A program made the translations under genes and the position numbers. 61,893 nucleotides of DNA from positions 1 to 61,893 of the forward strand of contig CALMZO010000261.1 in NCBI GenBank assembly GCA_937870825.1, given 5' to 3'. This document shows, piece by piece, positions 6,772 to 15,921 of this stretch; the first letter of the stretch is position 1; each line of letters starts with the position of its first letter. The notes below the pieces were generated by a model. It saw only the letters and a program-made list of their open reading frames with translations. It did no database searches and was not told the origin of the DNA. This stretch comes from an uncultured Chloroflexota bacterium. Lineage in GTDB: Bacteria > Chloroflexota > Anaerolineae > UBA4142 > SHND01.

Positions 6772-9432
6772 TCACGCGTCACGCGCCACCTGTTCCCTCT
6801 CCGATGGCAATTCAAACGCGATTATCGTTCCTCGCGCTGAATCTTCCACCCAAATTTTTCCGCCATGTGTGGTGATGAATCCTTTGCAGATGGCAAGTCC
6901 AATGCCCGCGCCGCCAATGTGGCGCGTGATGCCATTTTCGACGCGATAGAAACGGTCAAAAATTTTCTCGCGATGTTCCGGCGGAATGCCCGGTCCCTCA
7001 TCCGCGACGCGCACAATCACGCTTCCATTGTCGCGCTGCGCGGAAATTTTGATGGGCGAATCCGCAGGGGCATACTTGAACGCGTTCTCGAATAAATTTC
7101 GCAATACGGCTTCGAGACGCAGCGGGTCTGCCATCAGTAGTGGAACATCGTCGTCAATCGCGTACACGATGCGCGCGGTGTTTGCCAGGTGCGCGTGCTG
7201 CGCTGCGCGTTCCGCAATGTTTTGCAGCGAACACCATTCGCGATGTACGGTAAACATGCCCGCTTGAATGCGAGACAAATCCAGCAAGTCCGTGACGAGA
7301 TTGCTCAAACGGTCCACTTCCTTTGACGCCGCTTGCAAAAAATCGCGCTGCGCGTTCGCGTCCCATTGCACATCGTCTTCGAGCAGCGACGTGATATTGC
7401 CCTTGATGCCCGCGAGCGGTGTGCGTAGTTCATGCGACACGGCGGTAATGAGCGCGGACTTGATGCGGTCCAATTCTTTGTCGCCGGTCACATCGAGCCA
7501 AAGCTCCCCGCGTCCAATCACTTGATTTTTTTCATCGGTGACATTGAACGATTGCAAACGCAAATCGAGCGCGCGCCCGTCGCGTCGCAGCGTAAGTTCG
7601 CGCACTGCGCCGTTTGGTTCGCGCGCGGGTTTCGTCTCGGCGTGGGCGAGCAATCGCTCTTGAAGCGAGGATGCCGTCGCCTGGGACACCGCGTCGGGCG
7701 GCAAATCCGCGAGTTCGCAAACGCGGCGATTGAAATAGACGACGCGCCCATCGGGATTCGCGAGGACCAAACCATCGTTCAAGGATTGCACAATCGCCTC
7801 GAGCGTGCGCGTTTGTTCCCGCAATTTTTCGTCGGTGAGCCCAAAGAGCGCGGCATTCTCGATTGCCATTGCCGCGTGATTCGCAAAATTGACAATGAGT
7901 TGGATTTCTTGCGGCGCGCATTCGTGCGCATCGCGCCAATACAGCACCAGGGCGGCGTGCGGGGCGTGCCGCGTGATGAGCGGCACGGCGACGAGCGCGC
8001 GAAATCCCTCCAAGCGCGCGCGGGCGCGAAACATTTCCGGATAGGTCGGGTCATCCTTGGTGTCGCGCACCTGAACCAATTCGCGCGTCAACATTGCGCG
8101 CAGCGAAGGCGAGTTTTCATCGGGCGGCAAATGCAGCGAGTTGATGCTCCGAACGTATTCGGCGGAAAGTCCGCGCGCGGCGCGCAATCGCAAGGTGTTC
8201 GTACGTTCGTCGAGAATCACAATCGCGCACATGTTCACGTTGAGCAAGCGCTGCACCTGTTCGAGAATCGTGTCGAGAACGCGCGGCGAATCGAGGGTTG
8301 AGACGACAGCGGTGCTGGTATCGAGCAGTGTGTTGAGTTCGGTGATGCGGCGCTCGATATTTTGCTCCATCGTCGCCAGCGAACGCGAGAGCGCGCCCAC
8401 CTGGTCTTGCCGCGCTGCAATGTTTTGCAATTGCGCGCGGTCGGTGCCGGTGACATCGCGTCGACTAATTGCCGAACTGAAGGCGGATAATTTTTCAAGC
8501 GGTGAAATGACGCGGCGCGACAAGACCACCCAAAACAAAATGCCGCCGCCGACAAACACTGCAATCGCGATCAGCAGGCCATTGTGAAACGCGCGGCTCG
8601 TCGCAAACGCGACATCGGTGGGACGCTGGACAATCACCGTCCACTGTACGGTCACAATCGGCGCGTAACTGCGAAGCCATTCGCGCCCCGCATCGTCGCG
8701 TCCAATGAGCGAACCTTGCTGTCCCAACTGGGCGCGATTGATTTCATCGGGGAATTCCGGACGCGCATAGCTGAGCAGCCGCGCGGGATTCGAATCGCCG
8801 ACGATTTGTCCCGATTCGTCCACCAACGTCACGCGCAGCGGGTCATCGGGGTCCGACGCAATTTTTGCAAGGGGACCGGAAAGACGATGCAGTGAAAGAT
8901 TGGTGGCGACGATGCCCAGATACGCGCCTGTGTCCGCGTCGCGCACGGGCATCACGGCAGTCACAATCGGTACATTGGTTGTCGGGGAAATGCGTCCGTT
9001 GGAAAGAAACGGACCGGCGAGAATTTGTGACTTGCGAAAGTGTTCCCGAAAGGAAAAATCCGCGCCGATGGTACTGCCCGGCGCCTCGGGGTAATGGTAG
9101 CGCATGATGCCTTTGGCGTTGAGGAGATAGACGAGGTTGATTTCGGTGCGCGCCGTCGCGATGTTGGCAAACAGCGGGCGCAATGTTTCAACATCCCCCT
9201 CCTGCACCGGGCGAAGCGGCGCGAGCGCATTGACGGTGTTGAGTGAATTTTGAAGAATCGCGTCGGTTTCGAGCGCGATGGATTGTGCGAGCGCAAGGTC
9301 TGCGGCTTGTACATCGCGTTCGAGACGCGCGCCTGCGAGCCAATCAAAAATGATGGCGGCGATGAGTACGGGGATTACAAACAGCAGATAAATCGCAAAC
9401 AGTTGTAATCCCAAATCGCGGCGGAGATTCAA
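6772..9432 (-). CDS. Membrane sensor histidine kinase: Cache, HAMP, GAF, PAS, HisKA, HATPase
   Basis: An 886-residue sensor. Transmembrane helices at ~10-33 and ~286-303 bracket a ~250-residue extracytoplasmic sensing domain of double-Cache type (SFREHFRKSQILAGP resembles the dCache core). A HAMP linker (~304-360), a GAF domain (~380-530), a PAS domain (~540-650) and the kinase follow. His667 lies in AVSHELRTPLAGIKGN, the N box is NLFENAFKYA (~779-788) and the G boxes are DEGPGIP and GAGIGLAI. The dimerisation region resembles KdpD. It phosphorylates the adjacent OmpR regulator. The extracellular Cache domain suggests a small-molecule ligand, unknown here. Confidence 0.92.
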   Translation of the reverse strand: MNLRRDLGLQLFAIYLLFVIPVLIAAIIFDWLAGARLERDVQAADLALAQSIALETDAILQNSLNTVNALAPLRPVQEGDVETLRPLFANIATARTEINLVYLLNAKGIMRYHYPEAPGSTIGADFSFREHFRKSQILAGPFLSNGRISPTTNVPIVTAVMPVRDADTGAYLGIVATNLSLHRLSGPLAKIASDPDDPLRVTLVDESGQIVGDSNPARLLSYARPEFPDEINRAQLGQQGSLIGRDDAGREWLRSYAPIVTVQWTVIVQRPTDVAFATSRAFHNGLLIAIAVFVGGGILFWVVLSRRVISPLEKLSAFSSAISRRDVTGTDRAQLQNIAARQDQVGALSRSLATMEQNIERRITELNTLLDTSTAVVSTLDSPRVLDTILEQVQRLLNVNMCAIVILDERTNTLRLRAARGLSAEYVRSINSLHLPPDENSPSLRAMLTRELVQVRDTKDDPTYPEMFRARARLEGFRALVAVPLITRHAPHAALVLYWRDAHECAPQEIQLIVNFANHAAMAIENAALFGLTDEKLREQTRTLEAIVQSLNDGLVLANPDGRVVYFNRRVCELADLPPDAVSQATASSLQERLLAHAETKPAREPNGAVRELTLRRDGRALDLRLQSFNVTDEKNQVIGRGELWLDVTGDKELDRIKSALITAVSHELRTPLAGIKGNITSLLEDDVQWDANAQRDFLQAASKEVDRLSNLVTDLLDLSRIQAGMFTVHREWCSLQNIAERAAQHAHLANTARIVYAIDDDVPLLMADPLRLEAVLRNLFENAFKYAPADSPIKISAQRDNGSVIVRVADEGPGIPPEHREKIFDRFYRVENGITRHIGGAGIGLAICKGFITTHGGKIWVEDSARGTIIAFELPSEREQVARDA

Positions 9433-9529
9433 AGTGAGGTGACAGCGGACAGGTGACGGGCTTGCGCGTCACGGGTCTTGTTCAAAGAACGACCTGCGTC
9501 AAGGTCCGGAATTGCATTGTGGTGGGAAA

Positions 9530-9558
9530 ACTATACGAGGGATGATTGCGAATGTCAA
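9530..9558 (-). promoter_or_regulatory. Promoter of the kinase/regulator operon
   Basis: Minus-strand TTGACA (9558-9553) and TATAGT (9535-9530) with a 17-base spacer, about 100 bp upstream of the kinase ATG at 9432. Confidence 0.7.
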
Positions 9559-9645
9559 TGTCAAAAATTAACTGCAGCCGGCGCCTTGGCGCGGGGAGGG
9601 ACGAGGCGAAAGCGAAAATGGATGTGGCGCAACCGTACCTTTTAG

Positions 9646-9770
9646 GGCATTTGCAAAGCCCCTTGACAAGCGAATGTCATTTCGAACGGAGTGAGAAATC
9701 TCGTCTGCCGCGCGTCGTGAGATTTCTCGCATCCGCTCGAAACGACAGTTAACGCGACTTGGCAGTCGCC
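9646..9770. repeat. Palindromic ~125-bp intergenic element, copy 2
   Basis: Same element and orientation as 5883-6008. Shared blocks are CCTTGACAAG, TGTCATTTCGAACGGAGTG, AGAAATCTCG, GAGATTTCTCGCAT and CAGTTAACGCGACTTGGCAG. It lies in the divergent gap between the kinase operon and sucC, ending only ~13 bp before the sucC -35 box. It could affect that promoter by forming a cruciform or RNA hairpin; this is inference. Confidence 0.85.
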
Positions 9771-9782
9771 GTGCGCAAGCGC

Positions 9783-9811
9783 TTGTGTGGCATGGATACG
9801 TCAGGTATAAT
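9783..9811 (+). promoter_or_regulatory. Promoter of the sucC operon
   Basis: TTGTGT (9783-9788), 17-base spacer, TATAAT (9806-9811), about 75 bp upstream of the sucC GTG start. Confidence 0.6.
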
Positions 9812-9887
9812 TCGTTGCAACGGAATTCAAAAATCAATTTACACCGACCATTTTGAATGCGTTGCATCTCTATTTTGCGGAGCCGCT

Positions 9888-11030
9888 GTGAAATTACACG
9901 AACATCAGTCCAAAGAAATTTTTTCGCGCTATGGCATTCCAACCCCAAAAGGCAAAGTCGCGTACGATGCGGAAAGTGCGCGCGAAATTGCCAAAGAAAT
10001 CGGCAAGCCCGTTGTGGTCAAGGCACAAGTGTTGGTGGGCGGGCGCGGTAAGGCGGGCGGCGTCAAACTCGCGAAAACGCCCGACGAAGCAGAGCAGCAC
10101 GCCGACGCGATTTTGGGAATGGACATCAAGGGATTGACCGTACGCAAAGTGCTGGTTGACCCGGCAGTGCCAAACAAAGCAGAGATTTATTTGGGAATCG
10201 TCGTTGACCGCAATGCGGGCGCGCCGGTGATGATGGCATCCGCCGCGGGCGGCATGGACATCGAAGAGGTCGCGCGCGTTACACCGGAAAAAATCAAACG
10301 CGAAACGATTGACCCCGTGCTTGGTTTGCAGTCCTATCAAGCGCGCGAATTGGGGTACGGCATCGGGCTGGACAAAAAACGGGTACCGGCGTTTGTCAAA
10401 ATTGCGCTTGCGCTCTATCGCGTCTTTGTCGAAACGGACGCATCGCTCGTGGAAATCAATCCGTTGTTTATTACTGCCGATGATGCGCTGCTCGCTGCCG
10501 ATGGAAAACTCGTCCTCGACGACAGCGCGCTCGACAAACATCACGATTTGGAAATGCTGCGCGACGCGGACGAAGAAAATCCTGCCGAACGCGAAGCGCG
10601 CACTGCCGGTCTCTCGTTCGTCAAGTTGGACGGCAACATCGGCTGCATGGTGAACGGCGCGGGTCTCGCCATGGCGACGATGGACGTAATCCAATTTTAC
10701 GGCGGTGAACCCGCGAACTTTCTCGACATTGGCGGCGGCGCAAAAGCGGACAAAGTTGCTGCCGCGCTGCGAATTATTCTCGCGGACGCGAATGTCAAAG
10801 CGGTGCTGCTCAATATCTTTGGCGGCATTACGCGCGGCGATGAAGTGGCGCGCGGCATTGTCGAGGCGTTGAATCAAGTGAAAACCGATGTACCAATGGT
10901 TGCGCGCATCGTCGGTACGAACGCCGAAGAAGGGCGCAAAATTCTCGCGAGCGCGAATATGAAAACTGCCGCATCGTTGGAAGAAGGCGCGCGCATGGCG
11001 GTCGAAATTGCAAAGGCAAGCGAAAAGTAA
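9888..11030 (+). CDS. sucC: Succinate-CoA ligase, beta subunit
   Basis: A 380-residue ATP-grasp subunit that converts succinyl-CoA to succinate with formation of a nucleoside triphosphate in the TCA cycle, paired with SucD. It starts with [21 protein letters not shown]. Typical blocks are [37 protein letters not shown] and [11 protein letters not shown], with FLDIGGGA and [15 protein letters not shown] near the C-terminus. The GTG at 9888 matches the family N-terminus; an in-frame codon at 9759 would add a foreign extension overlapping the repeat element. The partner sucD lies 2.1 kb downstream, separated by two other genes, which is unusual because sucCD are normally adjacent. Confidence 0.95.
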   Translation: MKLHEHQSKEIFSRYGIPTPKGKVAYDAESAREIAKEIGKPVVVKAQVLVGGRGKAGGVKLAKTPDEAEQHADAILGMDIKGLTVRKVLVDPAVPNKAEIYLGIVVDRNAGAPVMMASAAGGMDIEEVARVTPEKIKRETIDPVLGLQSYQARELGYGIGLDKKRVPAFVKIALALYRVFVETDASLVEINPLFITADDALLAADGKLVLDDSALDKHHDLEMLRDADEENPAEREARTAGLSFVKLDGNIGCMVNGAGLAMATMDVIQFYGGEPANFLDIGGGAKADKVAAALRIILADANVKAVLLNIFGGITRGDEVARGIVEALNQVKTDVPMVARIVGTNAEEGRKILASANMKTAASLEEGARMAVEIAKASEK

Positions 11031-11115
11031 AAAGTTAATCGGCAAGTTGCCGCGCTAAAAGTACCAAGCCGAAGGCGAAACTTTTAGCTTTTAACTTTCA
11101 ACTTTTAACTTTTAC

Positions 11116-12447
11116 ATGAATTGGGAAATTCTCGGCGACGAAGCCGTTGGATACTTGCGGCATCTGCTCTGCCTCGAAACGGTAAATCCCCCGGGCAACG
11201 AAATCATCGCGTGTCAGTATCTCGCAGATGTTTTGGCGCGCGACGGAATCGAATCCACGATTGTCGAAACTGCGCCGACGCGCGGCAACCTCGTCGCGCG
11301 CCTGAAAGGGAATGGTCGCGCCGAACCGTTGTTGCTCATGGTGCATCTCGACGTTGTGCCTGTCGAACGCGCGCGTTGGAAACATGACCCGTTCGGCGGT
11401 GAAATCGAAAATGGTTTTGTATACGGACGCGGCGCGCTCGATACCAAAGAACTCGCGGCGATGGAACTCGTGGTCTTGTTGTGGCTCAAACGCAACAACG
11501 TCCCGCTCGCGCGCGACGTGATTTTCATGGCGAACGCGGACGAAGAAGCGGGCGGCACGTTTGGCGCGAAATGGATGGTGGAAAATCGGCCCGACTTGAT
11601 TCGCGCGGAGTATGCAATCAACGAAGGCGGCGGTTTCGGCACACCGATTCTGGGCAAACGCATTTATGGAATCCAGACAGGCGAAAAAGGCACCGCGCGT
11701 TTTTCGTTGCGCGCGCATGGCAAACCCGGTCACGCATCCGTTCCGCAATCCGATAACGCGGTGCTGAAACTCGCGCGCGGCTTGGACAAACTGGGCAGCG
11801 CGTCGTTCCCCTTGCACGTGACACAAACCGCGCGCAATTACGTGGAAGGACTGTCCAAAGCGATTGGCGGACTCGCGGGCGTGTCTCTGCGCGCGCTGCT
11901 TGAACCCAAGAACAATCCGCGCGCGTTTGAACAATTGCCGCTCGACGAGGGGATGAAAGGTTTGCTGTACGCGATGTTCCACAACACCGCGACGCCGACA
12001 AAACTGAACGCCGGTTCCAAAATCAACGTCATTCCCTCCGTTGCCGAAGCGCAAGTGGACGCGCGGCTCGTGCCGGGACAAACGCCTGAAACTTTTTGGC
12101 GCGAATTGCGCGCGGTGTTGGATGATTCCTACGAAATTGAATTTCATCAGCCGACGATGACCGGCATCGAAGCAGACCCGCAGTCGCCGTTGTACGATAC
12201 GATGGTGCGCGCGCTGCAGCGACATGATTCGGACGCGATTGTCTTGCCCGATTTGGTTGTCGGCGCAACGGACGCGCGGCATGTGACAAGACTTGGAACA
12301 AAAGTGTACGGTTTTTGTCCCATGTTCGACAGTGCCAGCGAAATGGAACGCGTGCACGGCGACGATGAGCGCATCTCGCTGAAAAATGTTGCGTTTGGCA
12401 CGCGCGTGTTGTACGAGGTCGTGAGTGAGTTTGCTCAAAAAACATGA
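11116..12447 (+). CDS. M20-family zinc peptidase (amidohydrolase/dipeptidase type)
   Basis: A 443-residue cytoplasmic metallopeptidase of the M20/ArgE/DapE/CPG2 group. Metal and catalytic blocks are LLMVHLDVVP (His ligand and catalytic Asp), YGRGALDTK (bridging Asp) and ANADEEAGG (general-base Glu and ligand Glu). A lid/dimerisation domain follows (GKPGHASVPQSDNAV, AQVDARLVPG). Full length. It starts 85 bp after sucC and overlaps the next gene by the ATGA junction, so the genes are probably one transcript. The substrate (dipeptide, N-acyl amino acid or similar) cannot be decided. Confidence 0.92.
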   Translation: MNWEILGDEAVGYLRHLLCLETVNPPGNEIIACQYLADVLARDGIESTIVETAPTRGNLVARLKGNGRAEPLLLMVHLDVVPVERARWKHDPFGGEIENGFVYGRGALDTKELAAMELVVLLWLKRNNVPLARDVIFMANADEEAGGTFGAKWMVENRPDLIRAEYAINEGGGFGTPILGKRIYGIQTGEKGTARFSLRAHGKPGHASVPQSDNAVLKLARGLDKLGSASFPLHVTQTARNYVEGLSKAIGGLAGVSLRALLEPKNNPRAFEQLPLDEGMKGLLYAMFHNTATPTKLNAGSKINVIPSVAEAQVDARLVPGQTPETFWRELRAVLDDSYEIEFHQPTMTGIEADPQSPLYDTMVRALQRHDSDAIVLPDLVVGATDARHVTRLGTKVYGFCPMFDSASEMERVHGDDERISLKNVAFGTRVLYEVVSEFAQKT

Positions 12448-13130
12448 ATCCCGATGACGTGGTTCTCGTCGCGCTCATCAATACGCCGCGCGATTTGGAA
12501 ATTGCAACGCGCGAACATTGGTATCGGATTCCGTCGAAACATGCGCCGAAATTTTTTTCGGGCGCGCAGTATCTCGCCTTTTATTTGCCGCGCGCGTTCG
12601 GCGAACGCAAGTGGAGCATTGACACCTACGCGACGGTGCGCGGGCATGAACTCGCGCGCCGCGTAGACTTGATTCCCGAAGAAGCGCAGCATCCGCGCGC
12701 GAACGAAATTTATTACAAACTGCAGTTGGGGGAAATGGAAACGCGCGAGCCGCCGATTGTTTCAAAACGCGGACGCCGCGTTTTGTTTCTGTGGACGAAT
12801 TGGGAAAAATTTTCGACTGCGCGCGAGTGGAATGATTTGTATTTGCGGACGCCTGCGCACGAAAAATTGTACGACGCCTTGCGCGCGGACAATATGGATG
12901 TCGAACGCGAAATGTTTGTGCACGAAGGGCGTTCGCGGTATCGCGTAGATTTCTTGGTGTACTTGCCGCAAGGACAGATTGTCATTTCTGTCGGCGAAAA
13001 GGCGGCGCAAGAAAAATTGGGCAAGCAGATCGCGCTGACGGTGACGCCGAACGAAATCGAAAATCACTTGGCGCGCGTGCAAAGGACCATTCAACGCGCG
13101 GCGCGCGAATTGAAACAAAATTACGTGTAG
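12444..13130 (+). CDS. Unrecognised 228-residue protein in the sucC-sucD operon
   Basis: I do not recognise a family with confidence. The protein is soluble, basic and free of signal or membrane segments. It has conserved-looking blocks HWYRIPSKHAPKFFSGAQY, RGRRVLFLWTNWEKFSTA and VDFLVYLPQGQIVISV near residues 170-185. The last block, preceded by EREMFV, has the hydrophobic-D-strand character of a PD-(D/E)XK nuclease core, but the Lys is not convincing, so this is only a suggestion. Its start overlaps the M20 peptidase stop by 4 bp, indicating translational coupling. Codon usage matches its neighbours. Confidence 0.75.
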   Translation: MNPDDVVLVALINTPRDLEIATREHWYRIPSKHAPKFFSGAQYLAFYLPRAFGERKWSIDTYATVRGHELARRVDLIPEEAQHPRANEIYYKLQLGEMETREPPIVSKRGRRVLFLWTNWEKFSTAREWNDLYLRTPAHEKLYDALRADNMDVEREMFVHEGRSRYRVDFLVYLPQGQIVISVGEKAAQEKLGKQIALTVTPNEIENHLARVQRTIQRAARELKQNYV

Positions 13131-13152
13131 GGCGAATACATGAATTCGCCCT
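13128..13152. repeat. Perfect 11-bp inverted repeat upstream of sucD
   Basis: Arms GTAGGGCGAAT and ATTCGCCCTAC are separated by three bases, directly before the sucD ribosome site. There is no T-run, so it is not a convincing terminator. It may stabilise the mRNA end of the preceding gene or be a small dispersed palindrome. Confidence 0.6.
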
Positions 13153-13164
13153 ACGGAGGAACGG

Positions 13165-14031
13165 ATGAGCATTCTCGTTGATAAACATACGCGATTGTTG
13201 GTGCAGGGCATCACGGGGCGTGAGGGGCAGTTTCATACAAAAAATTCGATGGATTACGGGACGAATGTTGTCGCCGGTGTGACGCCGGGACGCGGCGGCG
13301 AAACCGCGTTGGGCGTGCCGGTCTTTGACACCGTGAGGGAAGCGGTGGAGCAAACCGGCGCGAACGTTTCGGTGATTTATGTGCCTGCCGCGTTCGCCGC
13401 CGATGCGATGTTGGAAGCGAGCGATGCGGGCATTTCGCTCGTCGTTTGCATCACGGAGCGTGTGCCTGTCCAAGACATGATGCGCGTGAAACATCAATTC
13501 AATTTGCACGGCACAAAACTGATTGGACCGAATTGTCCCGGCTTGATTTCGCCCGGTCAGGCAAAAGTTGGAATCATTCCCGGTGAGATTTGTACGCCGG
13601 GGCATGTGGGCTTGGTCTCACGCAGTGGCACGTTGACGTACGAAGTGGTTGACGCGTTGACGCGGCAAGGCGATGGCCAGTCGACCTGCGTCGGCATTGG
13701 CGGGGACCCGGTGCGCGGTTTGAACTTTATTGAAATTTTGGAATTGTTTCAGAGTGACCCGGAAACGCACGCGATTGTTTTGATTGGTGAAATTGGCGGG
13801 ACGGACGAAGAAAAAGCCGCCGCGTACATTCGCGCGCATGTGACGAAACCGGTCGTCGCGTTCATCGCCGGACAAACCGCGCCGCCCGGAAAACGCATGG
13901 GTCACGCGGGCGCGATTATCGAAGGCGGCACGGGCACGGCAGAAGAAAAAATCAAAGCGTTCCATTCTGTGGGTGTTTCCGTCGCGCGTTACCCGGTCGA
14001 GTGTGCCGAGTTGATTCGCAAGGCATTGTGA
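13165..14031 (+). CDS. sucD: Succinate-CoA ligase, alpha subunit
   Basis: A 288-residue CoA-binding and phospho-histidine subunit. The N-terminal CoA domain has [19 protein letters not shown] and GVTPGRGG. The middle has [11 protein letters not shown] and [17 protein letters not shown] with GIGGDPVRG. The active-site His is in [11 protein letters not shown]. Length is normal for SucD. GGAGGA lies 3 bp before the ATG at 13165. It works with SucC (9888-11030), from which it is separated by the M20 peptidase and an unknown gene in the same direction. Confidence 0.96.
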   Translation: MSILVDKHTRLLVQGITGREGQFHTKNSMDYGTNVVAGVTPGRGGETALGVPVFDTVREAVEQTGANVSVIYVPAAFAADAMLEASDAGISLVVCITERVPVQDMMRVKHQFNLHGTKLIGPNCPGLISPGQAKVGIIPGEICTPGHVGLVSRSGTLTYEVVDALTRQGDGQSTCVGIGGDPVRGLNFIEILELFQSDPETHAIVLIGEIGGTDEEKAAAYIRAHVTKPVVAFIAGQTAPPGKRMGHAGAIIEGGTGTAEEKIKAFHSVGVSVARYPVECAELIRKAL

Positions 14032-14145
14032 ACAAGGTAGGGTAAGGGCGAAGCTGCGCGGAACAAATAAAACTCTTGAAGATTCGCAGGACTCGTTCCG
14101 ATTCGTGCAGAGTCGCGTTTTGTGTTTTAGGTTTCTGTCGCGAGG

Positions 14146-14376
14146 TTGGGATTGGAAAATCATGCCAAGTCGCCGACGCTCGATTTGGAAATTTACGCCG
14201 GCTGTTGGATTGCGCTGGTGCGCGGACGCGTGGTGGCATCGGGAACTTCGGCGCACGAAACTCTGTTACACTGCCGCGCGATGCGCTTGAAGGACGAACC
14301 GATTTTGAAATTTATTCCATCGAGACGCCGGACGACCGATACGACAACGCCAAAAAAAACCAATGAGCATTCTTGA
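14146..14376 (+). CDS. Small DUF5678-like protein
   Basis: A 76-residue protein starting at TTG. The core LEIYAGCWIALVRGRVVASGTSAHE followed by EPILKFIPS matches the pattern of DUF5678 domains (a 'Y-x-G-x-W-V-A-L...G-x-V-V-A-x-G' hairpin, then a helix and a 'PV...VP' strand), from memory of the family. Function unknown. The C-terminus overlaps the start of the CCA-adding enzyme gene by 14 bp in another frame, so the pair is probably coupled. The start codon is uncertain and no strong ribosome site is visible. Confidence 0.55.
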   Translation: MGLENHAKSPTLDLEIYAGCWIALVRGRVVASGTSAHETLLHCRAMRLKDEPILKFIPSRRRTTDTTTPKKTNEHS

Positions 14377-15799
14377 AACATTGCGCGCGTTTTTGAAGCG
14401 GCGCGGCGAACGTGTGTATTTGGTGGGCGGTAGTGTGCGCGATGTTTTGCTCCGGCGCGAAACGCACGACCTCGATGTCGCGGTGCAGGGGAGCGCGCGA
14501 AATTTGGCGCGTGCGTTCGCGGACGAAATTCGCGCGGCATTTTATTTGATGGATGAAGAGTTCGACGTGGCGCGCGTGATTTTGGAAATTGCGGATGGTT
14601 CGCACGACATTGTGGATTTTGCGCGTCAGCGCGGTAACTCGATGGCGCAAGATTTAGCCACGCGCGATTTCACTATCAACGCGATGGCGGCGGACGCGGC
14701 GGCATGGAACGGCGACCCGAACGAAATCATTGACCCGTTTAACGGGCGCGCGGATTTGGCAGCGCAACGCGTGCGCGTCGTTTCCGAAACGGTGTTTGAA
14801 CATGACGCGGTGCGTTTGCTGCGCGCGGCGCGCATGGAGGCGGAATTCGATTTTGTTTTAGAAGACGACACGGAAAAATTGCTGCGCCGCGATGCTCCGT
14901 TCATTGAATCCGCGCCAACGGAACGCGTGCGCGATGAGCTGATGAAAATTATCGCCGCGCCGAATGTGCTGCGAAATTTGAATCGGCTCGACGCGTTGGA
15001 TTTGTTGGGACGGGTTTTGCCCGAAGTGAACGCGATGCGCGGGGTGACGCAATCACCGCCGCATGTGTACGAGGTGTTGGAACATTCACTGCGCGCCGTT
15101 GCTGCGGCGGAAGAGACGGAACGCGCGGGCTATTTGAATTTGGCACAGGGCGCGTTCGGCGCACAGCTGCGCGAACATTTTTCGCAAATGGTTTCCGGCG
15201 CGCGCACGCGGCGCGAGTTGCTGCGGCTCGCGCTGCTTTTGCACGATGTCGGAAAACCCGCGACGCGCGCGGTGGACGAAGCAGGACGCATTCGATTCTT
15301 GACGCATGAAAAAATCGGCGCGGAAATTGTCGGACCCGCGCTGCGGCGTTTGAAATTTTCGAACGAAGAAATCGCGCACGTGAAAACGATTGTGGCAAAC
15401 CACATGCGTCCATTGTGGCTCTCGGAAAGCGGTGTGAGCAATCGCGCGGTGTATCGTTTTTTTCGCGCGACGGGGGATGCCGGTGTGGATGTCGTCGTGC
15501 ATTCGTGGTGTGACCAACGCGCGATTTTTGGCGGCGAAACGGATGACCCGGAAATTCACGCGCTGCACGCGGTGATTGGAAAATTGCTGGACCGGTTTTA
15601 TCACGCGCACGCCCAGGTCGTCGCGCCCCCGTCGTTGGTCAACGGTGGTGATGTGATGCGCGCGTTGAACATTCCGGGCGGTCCGCGCGTCGGCGAAATC
15701 CTGGACGCGGTGCGCGAAGCGCAAGCGGTTGGCGAAGTGACCACGCGCGCACAAGCCATCGAACGGATTTTGCAGTTGGCGCAGCCGCAAAAAATTTGA
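14363..15799 (+). CDS. CCA tRNA nucleotidyltransferase / poly(A) polymerase family, with HD domain
   Basis: A 478-residue class II nucleotidyltransferase that adds or repairs the CCA end of tRNAs. Residues ~15-150 form the palm: VYLVGGSVRDVLLRRETHDLDVAV contains the GGxVRD and DxD signatures, and LATRDFTINAMA the template-region motif. FEHDAVRLLRAARMEAEF and the neck follow. An HD domain (ALLLHDVGKP; THEKIGAEI) occupies residues ~260-400. The tRNA genes in this window encode no CCA end, so such an enzyme is required. Whether it adds CCA, only A, or C cannot be read from sequence. Confidence 0.92.
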   Translation: MSILETLRAFLKRRGERVYLVGGSVRDVLLRRETHDLDVAVQGSARNLARAFADEIRAAFYLMDEEFDVARVILEIADGSHDIVDFARQRGNSMAQDLATRDFTINAMAADAAAWNGDPNEIIDPFNGRADLAAQRVRVVSETVFEHDAVRLLRAARMEAEFDFVLEDDTEKLLRRDAPFIESAPTERVRDELMKIIAAPNVLRNLNRLDALDLLGRVLPEVNAMRGVTQSPPHVYEVLEHSLRAVAAAEETERAGYLNLAQGAFGAQLREHFSQMVSGARTRRELLRLALLLHDVGKPATRAVDEAGRIRFLTHEKIGAEIVGPALRRLKFSNEEIAHVKTIVANHMRPLWLSESGVSNRAVYRFFRATGDAGVDVVVHSWCDQRAIFGGETDDPEIHALHAVIGKLLDRFYHAHAQVVAPPSLVNGGDVMRALNIPGGPRVGEILDAVREAQAVGEVTTRAQAIERILQLAQPQKI

Positions 15800-15824
15800 C
15801 CCTCTTAAATGAATCCCCTATAAT
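15796..15824 (+). promoter_or_regulatory. Promoter of secDF
   Basis: TTGACC (15796-15801), 17-base spacer, TATAAT (15819-15824), about 98 bp upstream of the secDF ATG. It begins at the very end of the CCA-adding enzyme gene. Confidence 0.75.
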
Positions 15825-15921
15825 CTTTCGTCGCTTGCGCGAAAACGGCGCGCGCTAACGCGCTGTGCGGTCACGCAAAATCCATTTTCCAATCTCCAAT
15901 CTCTCCTCCTGAAAGGTCTCG

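Noticed and set aside
6733-6790. GTGACGCGTGACGCG-type repeats between the kinase and regulator genes as a regulator binding site
   Set aside because: The gap lies inside the operon after the kinase stop; the repeats look like low-complexity intergenic DNA with no clear symmetric operator.
11040-11115. Repeated cttttaac words before the M20 gene as an operator or repeat array
   Set aside because: Units are short, irregular and A/T simple-sequence-like, with no dyad symmetry and no match to a known operator.
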